A stretch of 64,000 nt of DNA from Enorma massiliensis phI (GTDB lineage Bacteria; Actinomycetota; Coriobacteriia; Coriobacteriales; Coriobacteriaceae): the NCBI RefSeq assembly GCF_000311845.1, contig NZ_HE978574.1, positions 632,986 to 696,985 on the forward strand, in the 5' to 3' direction. The translations under genes and the position numbers were made by a program. Below the pieces are notes generated by a model. The model saw nothing but the letters and a program-made list of their open reading frames with translations. It did not search any database and was not told the origin of the DNA. Of the stretch, positions 8,711 to 16,283 are shown in pieces. Position 1 is the first letter of the stretch. Every line of letters begins with the position of its first letter.

Positions 8711-8738
8711 AAAAAACCCACGGTAGCGCGGGTTTTTT
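8711..8738 (-). terminator. Bidirectional hairpin terminator or attenuator
   Basis: AAAAAACCC (8711-8719) pairs with GGGTTTTTT (8730-8738) through a GC core. It lies between the end of the WYL gene and the start of the first binding-protein gene, both on the minus strand. It can end the WYL transcript. Because it lies only 50 bases before the binding-protein start, it may also act as an attenuator if a promoter lies upstream of it. Confidence 0.75.
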
Positions 8739-8793
8739 CATCATAGCGAGAAGCGCTGGATACAGGCACATGTGGAGGTCTTGTTATAGATTG

Positions 8794-10059
8794 TTAACGA
8801 TTGGAATCGTGGACGGTGGGGGCTTCCGGTGCAGGCGCGATGGCCTGCGGCGCGGGCGCGGCGGCCTGCGGTGCGGATGGGGCGAACTGCGATGCCGACA
8901 GGACGGCCTGCGGCGCGGGCGCGATGGCCTGCAGCGCGGGTGTGGGCGAGGCTACCTGCGGCGCAGGCGAGATGGCCTGCGGTACCGGTGGCGCTGCCTG
9001 CGGCGCAGGCGAGATGGCCTGCGGTACCGGTGGCGCTGCCTGCGGCGCAGGCGCGACGTACATGACATCATCTCCGTCGCGCATCGAGAGCGCCTGGAGG
9101 CGGTCGAGCCGGAAGGTGCGCCCGCTATCGACAATGCCTGCGGGATCGGTGCTGTTCGAGCGTGCCGCTTGGGCGAGGCGTCCCCGCACGAAGACGGAGC
9201 CGTTTGATTCAACAAGCGCTTCGGGGAAGAGGCAAAACCGATGGCTCGACGCCCCCGCTTCCCCATGCGCTGCGGCGAGCACAAACGTGACGGGCGCGCT
9301 AAGCTGTATGGCGCGCTCGATGATCTGCCGCGCCGTGGCAAGCTGAAAGCGCATGGTTACGCGAGCGGGAAGCGCTGCATTCCCGGAAGGCTGCTCCATG
9401 CTTTTCTCAAAGCGATGCCGAACCGTGGGCGCGACGAGAGGGAGCAGATTCTTTACAAGCCTCCGGCGTTCGATCGAGGTGAGCGCTGCGCTGTTCCATA
9501 TGGTGCTGAGGGTGAGCTCGGCATCTTCGGTGGGGATGGGGTGCGAAAGCAGGGCATAGCCGCGATGGTTGTTGCCCGCGATGTTCAACCCAAAGGAGCG
9601 GAGCATCTGGATTGAGTAGCGTATCGAGCTGGTGGTGACGCGTGGCGGCCGAGTGCCGGGGTGGTCCTGTGCGTCGAGCATGGTTTTGATGCGCGGCGCG
9701 CTGAGCGCGTGCTCTTCATCGGTGTGCTCTTCCAGAATCGCAAGGATGCGCAGCGTACGTGTATCGTACGCCCGCGTTCGGTCGAACTTGCCGTATGCGG
9801 GCGCCTCCTCATCGGGTAATGCGGGAAGCTCCCAATCATCTTGGTAGTCGGCAGGTTCTCGGTCGACGTGGCAAAAGGCGGCGTCTGGGCTGGCGCTCAG
9901 CGCGGCGGTCTCTCGGTCGCCTTCATGCTCGGCGGATCCCGAGCCGCCGCGCTCAAAGGGCTCCGAGGCGACGCAGCGCGCGGCGTACAGCCTATCTCGC
10001 AGGGTCTCAATGGGGGTGTTAACGAAGATATCGTGTTCTAGATGATGGCTTTTGTTCAT
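8794..10059 (-). CDS. WYL-domain regulator with repetitive Pro/Ala/Gln tail
   Basis: The N-terminal third contains a disordered segment and then a winged-helix region (TLRILAILEEHTDEEH through SIRYSIQMLRSFGLNI). The middle of the protein resembles a WYL ligand-sensing domain (HRFCLFPEALVESNGSVFVR, then GRTFRLDRLQAL). The last 80 or so residues are a low-complexity array of PAPQA-type repeats. WYL proteins are transcriptional regulators that respond to small ligands or nucleic acids. The Pro/Ala/Gln tail is unusual for the family and is encoded by tandem DNA repeats. The ATG at 10059 sits close to a GCGAGG ribosome-binding site; a GTG two codons upstream is the alternative start. The target genes are unknown. 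Confidence 0.75.
   Translation of the reverse strand: MNKSHHLEHDIFVNTPIETLRDRLYAARCVASEPFERGGSGSAEHEGDRETAALSASPDAAFCHVDREPADYQDDWELPALPDEEAPAYGKFDRTRAYDTRTLRILAILEEHTDEEHALSAPRIKTMLDAQDHPGTRPPRVTTSSIRYSIQMLRSFGLNIAGNNHRGYALLSHPIPTEDAELTLSTIWNSAALTSIERRRLVKNLLPLVAPTVRHRFEKSMEQPSGNAALPARVTMRFQLATARQIIERAIQLSAPVTFVLAAAHGEAGASSHRFCLFPEALVESNGSVFVRGRLAQAARSNSTDPAGIVDSGRTFRLDRLQALSMRDGDDVMYVAPAPQAAPPVPQAISPAPQAAPPVPQAISPAPQVASPTPALQAIAPAPQAVLSASQFAPSAPQAAAPAPQAIAPAPEAPTVHDSNR
8956..9053. repeat. 42-bp perfect tandem repeat inside the WYL gene
   Basis: A 42-base unit is repeated exactly at 8956-8997 and 8998-9039, with a third partial copy to 9053. Shorter related units extend over 8830-8955. The period is a multiple of three, so changes in copy number keep the frame and lengthen or shorten the protein tail by 14 residues. 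Confidence 0.85.
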
Positions 10060-10116
10060 GGGCACCTCGCAGCGGTGGGGGACCGTTGATTGATGCTGCG
10101 AGCATACGAGCGCGTA

Positions 10117-10153
10117 CGAAAAAGCGACCGCCCGCGGTTCTGGACGGTCGCTT
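10117..10153 (-). terminator. Terminator of asnS
   Basis: AAGCGACCG (10122-10130) and CGGTCGCTT (10145-10153) form a perfect 9-bp stem. On the minus strand the stem is followed by five T residues. It lies 110 bases beyond the asnS stop codon. Confidence 0.8.
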
Positions 10154-10262
10154 AAGCTCGGCGAACGGGCGCGCGAATTTTCAACATGGGCTGCCAGCCG
10201 AACGGAATCCTAATCACGCACCGTATCTACACGTTTGGCTGGCCAAAGCTCGGCGCGATGAG

Positions 10263-11702
10263 TTAGAACTCCGCGTTGCCCACCGTGCGCGGGTGCGGAA
10301 TCACGTCGCGGATGTTACCCACGCCGGTGAGGTACATCACCAGGCGCTCGAAGCCCAGGCCAAAGCCCGCGTGCGGGCACGTTCCGTAGCGGCGCAGGTC
10401 AAGGTAGTACTTGTACTGCTCCTTGTCCATGCCGAGCTCTTCGATGCGGCGCTCCAATACGTCCAGGCGCTCCTCGCGCTGGCTTCCACCGATGATCTCG
10501 CCGATACCGGGCACCAGGCAGTCCGCGGCGGCCACAGTCTTGCCGTCGTCGTTCAGGCGCATGTAAAAGGCCTTGATCTCGGCAGGATAATCGGTCACGA
10601 AGGTCGGGCGCTTGAAGTGCTGCTCGGTAAGGAAGCGCTCGTGCTCGGTCTGTAGGTCGATGCCCCAGCTCACGGGATAGTCGAAGTGCTGCCCGGCGGC
10701 GACCGCCTGCTCCAGGATCTCAATCGCCTCGGTGTAGGTCACGCGGGCGAAGTCGGAGCTCGCCACGTGTTCGAGGCGCTCGATGAGGCCCTTGTCAACG
10801 AATTTGTTGAGCATGCCCAGCTCGTCGGGGCATGTGGTCATGACATCGCGAATGACGTACTTGAGCATGTCCTCGGCGAGGTTCATGTCGTCTGCCAGGT
10901 CGGCGAAGGCAATCTCGGGCTCAATCATCCAGAACTCCGCTGCATGGCGCGTGGTGTTTGAGTTCTCTGCGCGGAACGTGGGGCCGAAGGTGTAGACGTC
11001 GCCGAAGGCCATGGCGAAGTTCTCGGCGTTGAGCTGGCCGGATACGGTGAGCGATGCCGGCTTGCCGAAGAAATCCTGGCTCCAGTCGATGTCGCCCTCG
11101 GCGAGCGCGCCGCCCGAGGCCGCTGCCTGCTCTCCGGTCACGCGGGGGGCGTTCGCCGGGTCGAACGTGGTCACACGGAACATCTCGCCCGCGCCCTCGC
11201 AGTCCGAGGTCGTGATGATGGGCGTGTTCACGTACACGAACCCGCGCTCCTGGAAGAAGCGGTGGATGGCCGCTGCCGCGACGCTGCGCACGCGGAACAC
11301 GGCGCGGAAGAGGTTCGTGCGCGGGCGCAGGTGTTGCTGGGTGCGGAGGAACTCCACCGTGGCGCGCTTCTTCTGCAGCGGGTAGTCCGGCGCGGAGGCA
11401 CCTACGACCTCAATCGTCTCGGCGGTGAGTTCGAAGGGCTGGGGCGCGTCAGGCGTGAGCTTGAGCGTACCCGTGGCGGTGATGGCTGCCGAGACGTTTT
11501 GGTGCGCGATGTCGTCGTAGTTGGCCAGCGTCTCGCGGTTCATGACGATCTGCAGGTCGCGGAAGCAGCTGCCATCGTTCACGGTCACGAAGCCAAAGTT
11601 CTTCATGTCGCGGACGGATTTGATCCAACCCGCGACGGTGACGGTCTGGCCACCAAGCTCCTCGGCGTGCGTATAGAGCTGGACGATTTTAGTGCGGTCC
11701 AC
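10263..11702 (-). CDS. asnS: Asparaginyl-tRNA synthetase
   Basis: This class IIb aminoacyl-tRNA synthetase charges tRNA-Asn with asparagine. An N-terminal OB-fold anticodon-binding domain ([24 protein letters not shown]) leads into the catalytic domain. That domain carries motif 2, [20 protein letters not shown], and motif 3, [20 protein letters not shown], ending [12 protein letters not shown]. The FWMIEPE sequence distinguishes AsnS from AspRS. The length of 479 residues is normal. The start is a GTG (residues [12 protein letters not shown]) with GAGGATT upstream; a longer frame exists but is not supported. It appears monocistronic. Having AsnRS means the cell need not make Asn-tRNA by the amidotransferase route. 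Confidence 0.95.
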   Translation of the reverse strand: MDRTKIVQLYTHAEELGGQTVTVAGWIKSVRDMKNFGFVTVNDGSCFRDLQIVMNRETLANYDDIAHQNVSAAITATGTLKLTPDAPQPFELTAETIEVVGASAPDYPLQKKRATVEFLRTQQHLRPRTNLFRAVFRVRSVAAAAIHRFFQERGFVYVNTPIITTSDCEGAGEMFRVTTFDPANAPRVTGEQAAASGGALAEGDIDWSQDFFGKPASLTVSGQLNAENFAMAFGDVYTFGPTFRAENSNTTRHAAEFWMIEPEIAFADLADDMNLAEDMLKYVIRDVMTTCPDELGMLNKFVDKGLIERLEHVASSDFARVTYTEAIEILEQAVAAGQHFDYPVSWGIDLQTEHERFLTEQHFKRPTFVTDYPAEIKAFYMRLNDDGKTVAAADCLVPGIGEIIGGSQREERLDVLERRIEELGMDKEQYKYYLDLRRYGTCPHAGFGLGFERLVMYLTGVGNIRDVIPHPRTVGNAEF

Positions 11703-12018
11703 AGTAATCCTCGATTCTTGGGCGTGTTTCGTATACGGCCACATGATACCCGACATCGCGTGCCCTGCGCCACGCCGCGCAGTGCGAGCGTTGCCGACGC
11801 CCCGCGCCGTGGGCGCTGTGCCAACGGCATGCTCCTTGTATCGTCGCGTTATACATCGCCGGCATGCCGCGCGGAAATCGTCTACCCTGCGCCGCGCGAA
11901 GGCGCGCCCTCCGTCGTTCGGAAGGGCGCGTCGTGGCGTGTGGAGTCGCGTCAGCGGGCTTTCAGGCGCAAAGTTTTCCCTTAAGGGGCGCGTTTGGCAC
12001 TCTCATGGCCCGGCGCAG
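11703..12018. other. Upstream region of asnS
   Basis: No gene is supported. A hairpin, CGCGCCCT (11903-11910) with AGGGCGCG (11923-11930), lies in what would be the 5' side of asnS. The region then runs into the inverted-repeat island at 12019-12167. I saw no T-box core. Confidence 0.4.
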
Positions 12019-12167
12019 ATCAAAACTCTTGCCAAAGGATCGAATTTTGGGGCCTGGGCAAAGTAGCTAGCGAAGCGCCGATGCGTCTACCTGCGATAGT
12101 TCGAAAGCTTTCATCGGTTGTACTCGGGCCATGTCTTAAAATTCGATCCTTTGGCAAGAGTTTTGAT
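12019..12167. repeat. Inverted-repeat island with exact 30-base arms
   Basis: A 30-base arm beginning ATCAAAACTCTTGCCAAAGG (12019-12048) is matched by its perfect reverse complement at 12138-12167. A smaller internal pair (CCGATG near 12078 and CATCGG near 12113) fills part of the loop. The arms are much richer in A/T than the surroundings. The island lies between two minus-strand genes; sequence from 12168 to 12383 shows no gene. Confidence 0.85.
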
Positions 12168-12383
12168 TCAGAATCGTGTGGATGGCTGAATTCGCGAGCT
12201 TTTTCGTGGCTCGTAGATGAGGCTCGCCGCTGGATTCCTTGTACTGAGGACCGCATGTATAGCGTCGAGCATATTGACATGCCATAAACGATGACGCGGT
12301 TTGCAACAATGGTGAGCGCTGGAGGCAATCAGCTCCGCCAGGATGGTATTGGTGATCGTCGGTCGTTCGGTTCTACTGTAAAC

Positions 12384-13001
12384 CTAGAGGTCAAGAATCC
12401 GCTCCAACTGGGCGACGCTCGCTTCGGCATCATCCGTGATGAAATGGAACGACTGCATGCCGGCCACCTCTGCTCCATGGCAGTTGTTGAGATTGTCGTC
12501 CACGAAGATGCATGTTGCGGGATCGAGGCCATAGCGCTCGCAGAGCAGCTGGTAGATGGCCGGATCCGGTTTCATGAGATGCTCTTCTGCCGAAACCACG
12601 CGCCCGTCCATGAGTGGATAGGCGGGACAGTGGCCCAGCTGCTCGTCGATGCGCGTGCTTGCGTTGGAGAGCAGGTACAGGCCAAAGCCTCGCTCCTTGA
12701 GCTGTGCAGCGAAGCTGTTGGTGGGTGCGATGGGCTCGGAGTGCTCGGGCCAGTGGGCGATGCATTCATGCAGGTTGGGGAGGAGCCGCTCGGGAAGCGT
12801 AGCCTCTGCGATGCGCCGCATGGTTTCGTGGCTGATGACCCCAGCATCGAGGAGCGCCCATTCATTGCGGTCGAAGAGCGCGCGGTCGAGCAGCTCGGCG
12901 TCTTCTTCGGTGCTGGTAAAGATGGTTGCGAAGCGCTTGCTATCGAATGTCATGAGCACGCCGCCCATGTCGAAGATGACATTGCGAATGGAAGACGTCA
13001 T
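12384..13001 (-). CDS. HAD-family phosphatase, YihX-like
   Basis: The 205-residue haloacid-dehalogenase-superfamily hydrolase has motif I NVIFDMGGVLMTFD (nucleophile Asp at residue 11), motif II LLSNAS, the Lys of MKPDPAIY and motif IV FVDDN. The cap region after motif I is helical, as in subfamily IA enzymes similar to YihX, a glucose-1-phosphate phosphatase. The second Asp of the classical DxD is replaced by Gly, which is usual for that branch. GGAGAGGAAG precedes ATG at 13001. The substrate cannot be assigned from sequence. Confidence 0.88.
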   Translation of the reverse strand: MTSSIRNVIFDMGGVLMTFDSKRFATIFTSTEEDAELLDRALFDRNEWALLDAGVISHETMRRIAEATLPERLLPNLHECIAHWPEHSEPIAPTNSFAAQLKERGFGLYLLSNASTRIDEQLGHCPAYPLMDGRVVSAEEHLMKPDPAIYQLLCERYGLDPATCIFVDDNLNNCHGAEVAGMQSFHFITDDAEASVAQLERILDL

Positions 13002-13389
13002 GGAACTTCCTCTCCCGAGAATTGGTGCAACCCTACCGAGCAAGCTCAATCCACTGAACAGGTCAAGCCCGTCGGCCGTGTTCGGCTTGCTAGGCTCGTG
13101 CGGCCTGTCGGTCGTGCGCAGCCTGTCGAGCTGGTTCTATCATAGGCGAACGCTGGTTGCGCTGAGCGCCGCGGGCAGGGGTTTCTTATGTCGAGCGCCG
13201 CATATCGTGTGCTCGCGCGGCTTCCGCGGGTGGCGCGGCAGGGTTTTCGCACGTTGCGGACACCGCGGCTGAACGAGGTGCTACGTTGCAAAAACGTAAG
13301 GCGGGCGTAAGTCAAATCGATGGCGCCGATGGCGCGACCGGTCGACAATGAGCCATGGAATTACCCGCAAATCTCCTGCGAGGAGTCTC
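13002..13389. other. Divergent intergenic region
   Basis: This lies between the minus-strand HAD gene and the plus-strand permease and should hold both promoters. A stretch at about 13035-13140 consists of degenerate short repeats (variants of GTCGGCCGTG, GTCGGTCGTG, GTCGAGCTGG). No coding gene, RNA gene or strong consensus promoter was recognised. Confidence 0.4.
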
Positions 13390-14742
13390 ATGTACGTCAA
13401 GCTTGCCTTGGGCAACGTGCGGCGCAGCCTGCGCGACTATTCCGTTTATTTCGCAACGCTCGCGCTCGCCGCTTGTCTGCTCTATAGCTTCATCGCTTCG
13501 GGCGATTACCTGCTCGCGTTCGACCTCACCCCAGACCAGCGCGCCATCTATGCGAAGTCGGGTACGGTGCTCGAGGGTTTTTCGGTCTTTGTGGTCGTCA
13601 TCTTCATCTTTCTGGTCGCCTACGCCAACCGGTTTATCGTGCGCCGGCGCAAGCGGGAGTTCGGGCTTTATGCGCTTGTCGGTATGCCGCGCCATGGGGT
13701 CGCGGCGGTTCTTTCGCTCGAGGGTCTCGTGGTGGGCGCTGCCTCGCTGGCGGCGGGGATAATCCTTGGCGGCCTGCTCTCGCCCGTGTTCAGCGCCATC
13801 GCCGCTTTCGTGTTCGATGCGCCATGGCGATTCCAGGCGAGCTTTTCGCCCGGTGCCGCAACCTGGACAGCGGGCTGCTTCGTGGCCATCACCGCGCTCG
13901 GTGCCGCTGCGTGCGCGCGAGACGTGCTGCGTCGGCCGCTCGTTGACCTCATGTGCGCCGAGCGGGCGCCCGAGCACCTGGCATTTGGCACGAAGCGCGC
14001 GGCGCGCATCCAGTTCATCGCGGCCCTTCCGCTTCTCGCTATCGTATGGGGAGCTTGCGTGTTCCAGCCCATGTATTTCGTCATGTTCATCATTCCCATG
14101 GGGTTTGCTGCTTTCGGGGCGACGTACTTGGTGATGCGATCGGCTGCATGGCGTTGGGGAGCGCGGGCGCGGCGCCACGTCGAGGTATATTGGACGGGCC
14201 TTCGCGCATTCACGGTGCGGCAGGTCGAGGCGAGGGTGTCGAGCACCGCCGCCGCGCTTTCGTGCGTGTGCGTGCTTATTGCCGCGGCGGTGTGCATGAC
14301 CTGCGCGGGCTTTGCGTTCAGCGTGGGAATGCGCGGCCCTGGTGCGCTCATCGAGAATGCAAGCTCGCTTGCGCCCATCGGATTCGTGGGCATCTTCTAC
14401 GGGGCGGCGTTTTTGGTTACGGCAGCGGCGATTCTCGCGCTGCAGCAGCTTTCGGGGGCGGCCGACGCGCGGCAGGCATTCGAAACCTTGCGCGAACTGG
14501 GGTGCGAGCGCGCCATGGCTCGGGCATCGCTGCGCGCGCAGGTGCGCCTGTGCTTTGCGGCGCCTCTTGCGGGAGCCCTCATTCACGACGTGTTCGGCCT
14601 TGTGCTCGTGGCCTTTCTTGCGCTGGTGCTGGGAAGCGCGTCGTTTGCGTTGGTGGTGGCGGGCGTGCTTGGCTTCACGGTTGCGATTATGGGTGCGTAT
14701 TATCTCATTACTTGCCGCGCGTGTGAGCGCCTGCTGCTCTAG
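13390..14742 (+). CDS. FtsX/BceB-like permease lacking the large extracellular domain
   Basis: The 450-residue membrane protein begins MYVKLALGNVRRSLRDYSVYF, the opening typical of BceB-type permeases, followed by the FIVRRRKREFGLYALVGM segment seen in that family. About ten transmembrane helices are visible, as in BceB. The region between helices 7 and 8, which in BceB-type proteins carries an extracellular domain of about 200 residues used in peptide-antibiotic sensing, is reduced to a few tens of residues (SVGMRGPGALIENAS). GCGAGGAGTC precedes the ATG. No ATPase or two-component pair is adjacent, so its partner must be elsewhere or absent. Confidence 0.8.
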   Translation: MYVKLALGNVRRSLRDYSVYFATLALAACLLYSFIASGDYLLAFDLTPDQRAIYAKSGTVLEGFSVFVVVIFIFLVAYANRFIVRRRKREFGLYALVGMPRHGVAAVLSLEGLVVGAASLAAGIILGGLLSPVFSAIAAFVFDAPWRFQASFSPGAATWTAGCFVAITALGAAACARDVLRRPLVDLMCAERAPEHLAFGTKRAARIQFIAALPLLAIVWGACVFQPMYFVMFIIPMGFAAFGATYLVMRSAAWRWGARARRHVEVYWTGLRAFTVRQVEARVSSTAAALSCVCVLIAAAVCMTCAGFAFSVGMRGPGALIENASSLAPIGFVGIFYGAAFLVTAAAILALQQLSGAADARQAFETLRELGCERAMARASLRAQVRLCFAAPLAGALIHDVFGLVLVAFLALVLGSASFALVVAGVLGFTVAIMGAYYLITCRACERLLL

Positions 14743-14759
14743 GCGAGATGTAGGTGCGG

Positions 14760-14819
14760 GGAGACAGTTGTGCCGGGTACATCTGTCTCGGAGACAATTG
14801 TGCCGGGTACATCTGTCTC
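14760..14819. repeat. Two tandem 30-bp repeats just after the permease gene
   Basis: Two 30-base copies (14760-14789 and 14790-14819) differ at one position: GGAGACAGTTGTGCCGGGTA versus GGAGACAATTGTGCCGGGTA, each ending CATCTGTCTC. Each unit begins GGAGACA and ends TGTCTC, so single units and adjacent units can both form hairpins. They begin 18 bases after the permease stop. Confidence 0.85.
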
Positions 14820-14911
14820 ACCATTTGCTGACGGCACCGGCATCGGGCGACGTTCGGATATTTCTCAGTTTCTCGGGCGGGATTTCGCCATCTGAGAGCC
14901 TCGTAGCGTTT

Positions 14912-15083
14912 GAATGTCGCCCGAGAACGCCGGCGGTGTCCGAAAGTCGCCCAAGAACGGGGGCTGCGGCAGGATCTCGCCCGGCAACGCGAGCGGTGTC
15001 CGGATCTCGCCGGGCGGCCCTTGCGATGTCCAAAACCCGCTCGGAAGCCCAGTCGGCGCTTGGTTCCCGCCCAGCAACTCGGG
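14912..15083. repeat. Degenerate 30-bp tandem array, TCGCCCGAGAACG family
   Basis: Six consecutive units follow a strict 30-base period starting at 14912, 14942, 14972, 15002, 15032 and 15062. The unit core is GAATGTCGCCCGAGAACG or close variants, often ending GGTGTCC. A poorer unit precedes at 14882. The same family occurs at 42340-42565. The open frames across it give a 10-residue periodic peptide and look like by-products of the DNA period. The rest of the 14743-15428 gap holds the 30-bp pair and the ECF leader. Confidence 0.75.
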
Positions 15084-15242
15084 CCAGGCGCTCAATATCA
15101 GCGCTATGTAAAGTGCGAAATCGCTCGCATTTTCATGAGACGTGCGAGAAAGCACCCTGCCGCACCTGCGGGTGCATGCAGAATTTTCATCAAACCAGCC
15201 AGCGAAACTTTATTTTCACCTTACGCACGGCTAACCCATTTC

Positions 15243-15288
15243 CGCAGTTCAGCTGCGTATGATGCTTCCTGCCGAGCACATCGGCAGG
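15243..15288 (+). promoter_or_regulatory. Tandem hairpins in the leader of the ECF operon
   Basis: Two stems lie 140-190 bases before the ECF start: CGCAG/CTGCG (15243-15257) and CCTGCCGA/TCGGCAGG (15268-15288, 5-base loop). Further GC-rich self-complementary segments follow up to 15360. ECF vitamin transporters are often under riboswitch control, but I recognise no TPP, FMN, cobalamin, folate or preQ1 core here. Confidence 0.35.
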
Positions 15289-15428
15289 GACCGTGGCCCC
15301 CGCGTGGGCAGCTGTCTGCGGCGTCATGCGGGGCTATCGCTCGCAATGCCGCGCGCGGCACGCCGAACACGCCGCCACGTCCCTCGAACCAATGCGCTTT
15401 CGCCGGCGCAGAAAGAGAGAGGAATCCC

Positions 15429-16265
15429 ATGACAACTACGGCTTCTAAGGGCGCCCAGGCGCACAAGCTGATGGTCTTCGTCCTCAGCATGTCGCTTTAC
15501 GGCCTCGCCACGCTCGTTTCCGAGCTCATCCCTTCCGTCCAGGTAGGCATTGTTGAGTTCTCGGTCGAGTTCTTCCTGTTCATCCCGCTCACCCTAGCCA
15601 TGCTCTTCGACCCGCTTTCGGTGGCGCTGGGCGCCGCAACGGGCGAGCTCGTTTTCAGCGAGATCATGCTCGGCCAGTTCGGAGGCATCGGCGAGCTTGA
15701 GAAGTTCCTGACCGTCACCATCGCCATCTACATCGCAGGCACCCTGGTTCGAGATCCCCGCAACCTGAAGGCCGTGGCCGCTGCCGCCATCGGCGCGACG
15801 GCGCTCCAGCTTGCCATGAGCGCCGGCGTGGACATCCTGAAGGTGATCTTCGCAGTCGAGGAATTCGAGGCTGTACCGGGCCTTCCCGAGTCGGTCTTCT
15901 TCACCGAGGGCTTCGCCTTCCTGAACGACCTGCTCTTCAGCGGTATCCTGTTCTGCCTGCTCCCCACGCTCTTCCTGGTCCCGCGCCTCTATGGAAAGAT
16001 CGAGCCGCTCCTGGGCATGAAGCCGCGTACGGCCGAGGACGCGCCCGAGGTCCCCTCTGTCAAGCTCGTTCTGGGCGCCGTGGCGTGCTTCGTGGTGGCC
16101 GTGCTCGCCGCCTGCCTCTCGAAAGCGGGATTCTCCCTCATCGAGTGGGAGGCCGAGTGGGCCGAGAGCACCGGTGCCATCTTCACCGGGCTCGGCGTTG
16201 CCGCGGTAATTGCGATCGTCGCCGCGTTCTGCCTGCACCGCAACGCGACCCTGAGCCGCGCGTAG
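15429..16265 (+). CDS. ECF transporter S component (substrate-binding membrane subunit)
   Basis: The 278-residue hydrophobic protein is the first gene of an S-A-T set and has the acidic, membrane-embedded character of ECF S components (LVSELIPSVQVGIVEFSVEFF, then LFDPLSVALGAATGELVFSEIML). It would bind the vitamin or other micronutrient and topple in the membrane to deliver it. At 278 residues it is longer than the usual 170-220, because of an extra C-terminal pair of helices. The start lies after GAGAGAGGAATCCC. The substrate is not deducible from the sequence. Confidence 0.82.
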   Translation: MTTTASKGAQAHKLMVFVLSMSLYGLATLVSELIPSVQVGIVEFSVEFFLFIPLTLAMLFDPLSVALGAATGELVFSEIMLGQFGGIGELEKFLTVTIAIYIAGTLVRDPRNLKAVAAAAIGATALQLAMSAGVDILKVIFAVEEFEAVPGLPESVFFTEGFAFLNDLLFSGILFCLLPTLFLVPRLYGKIEPLLGMKPRTAEDAPEVPSVKLVLGAVACFVVAVLAACLSKAGFSLIEWEAEWAESTGAIFTGLGVAAVIAIVAAFCLHRNATLSRA

Positions 16266-16283
16266 CCCCCAAGGGACCAGGAT

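Noticed and set aside
8662..8793. T-box or other riboswitch before the binding-protein genes
   Set aside because: Fewer than 50 bases lie between the terminator and the start. No T-box core or specifier loop is visible.
14912..15083. CRISPR-like array of 30-bp units
   Set aside because: Units are degenerate and contiguous without unique spacers.
14910..15110. Open frames encoding a 10-residue periodic peptide
   Set aside because: The periodicity comes from the 30-bp DNA array and is open in several frames on both strands. No start signal is convincing.
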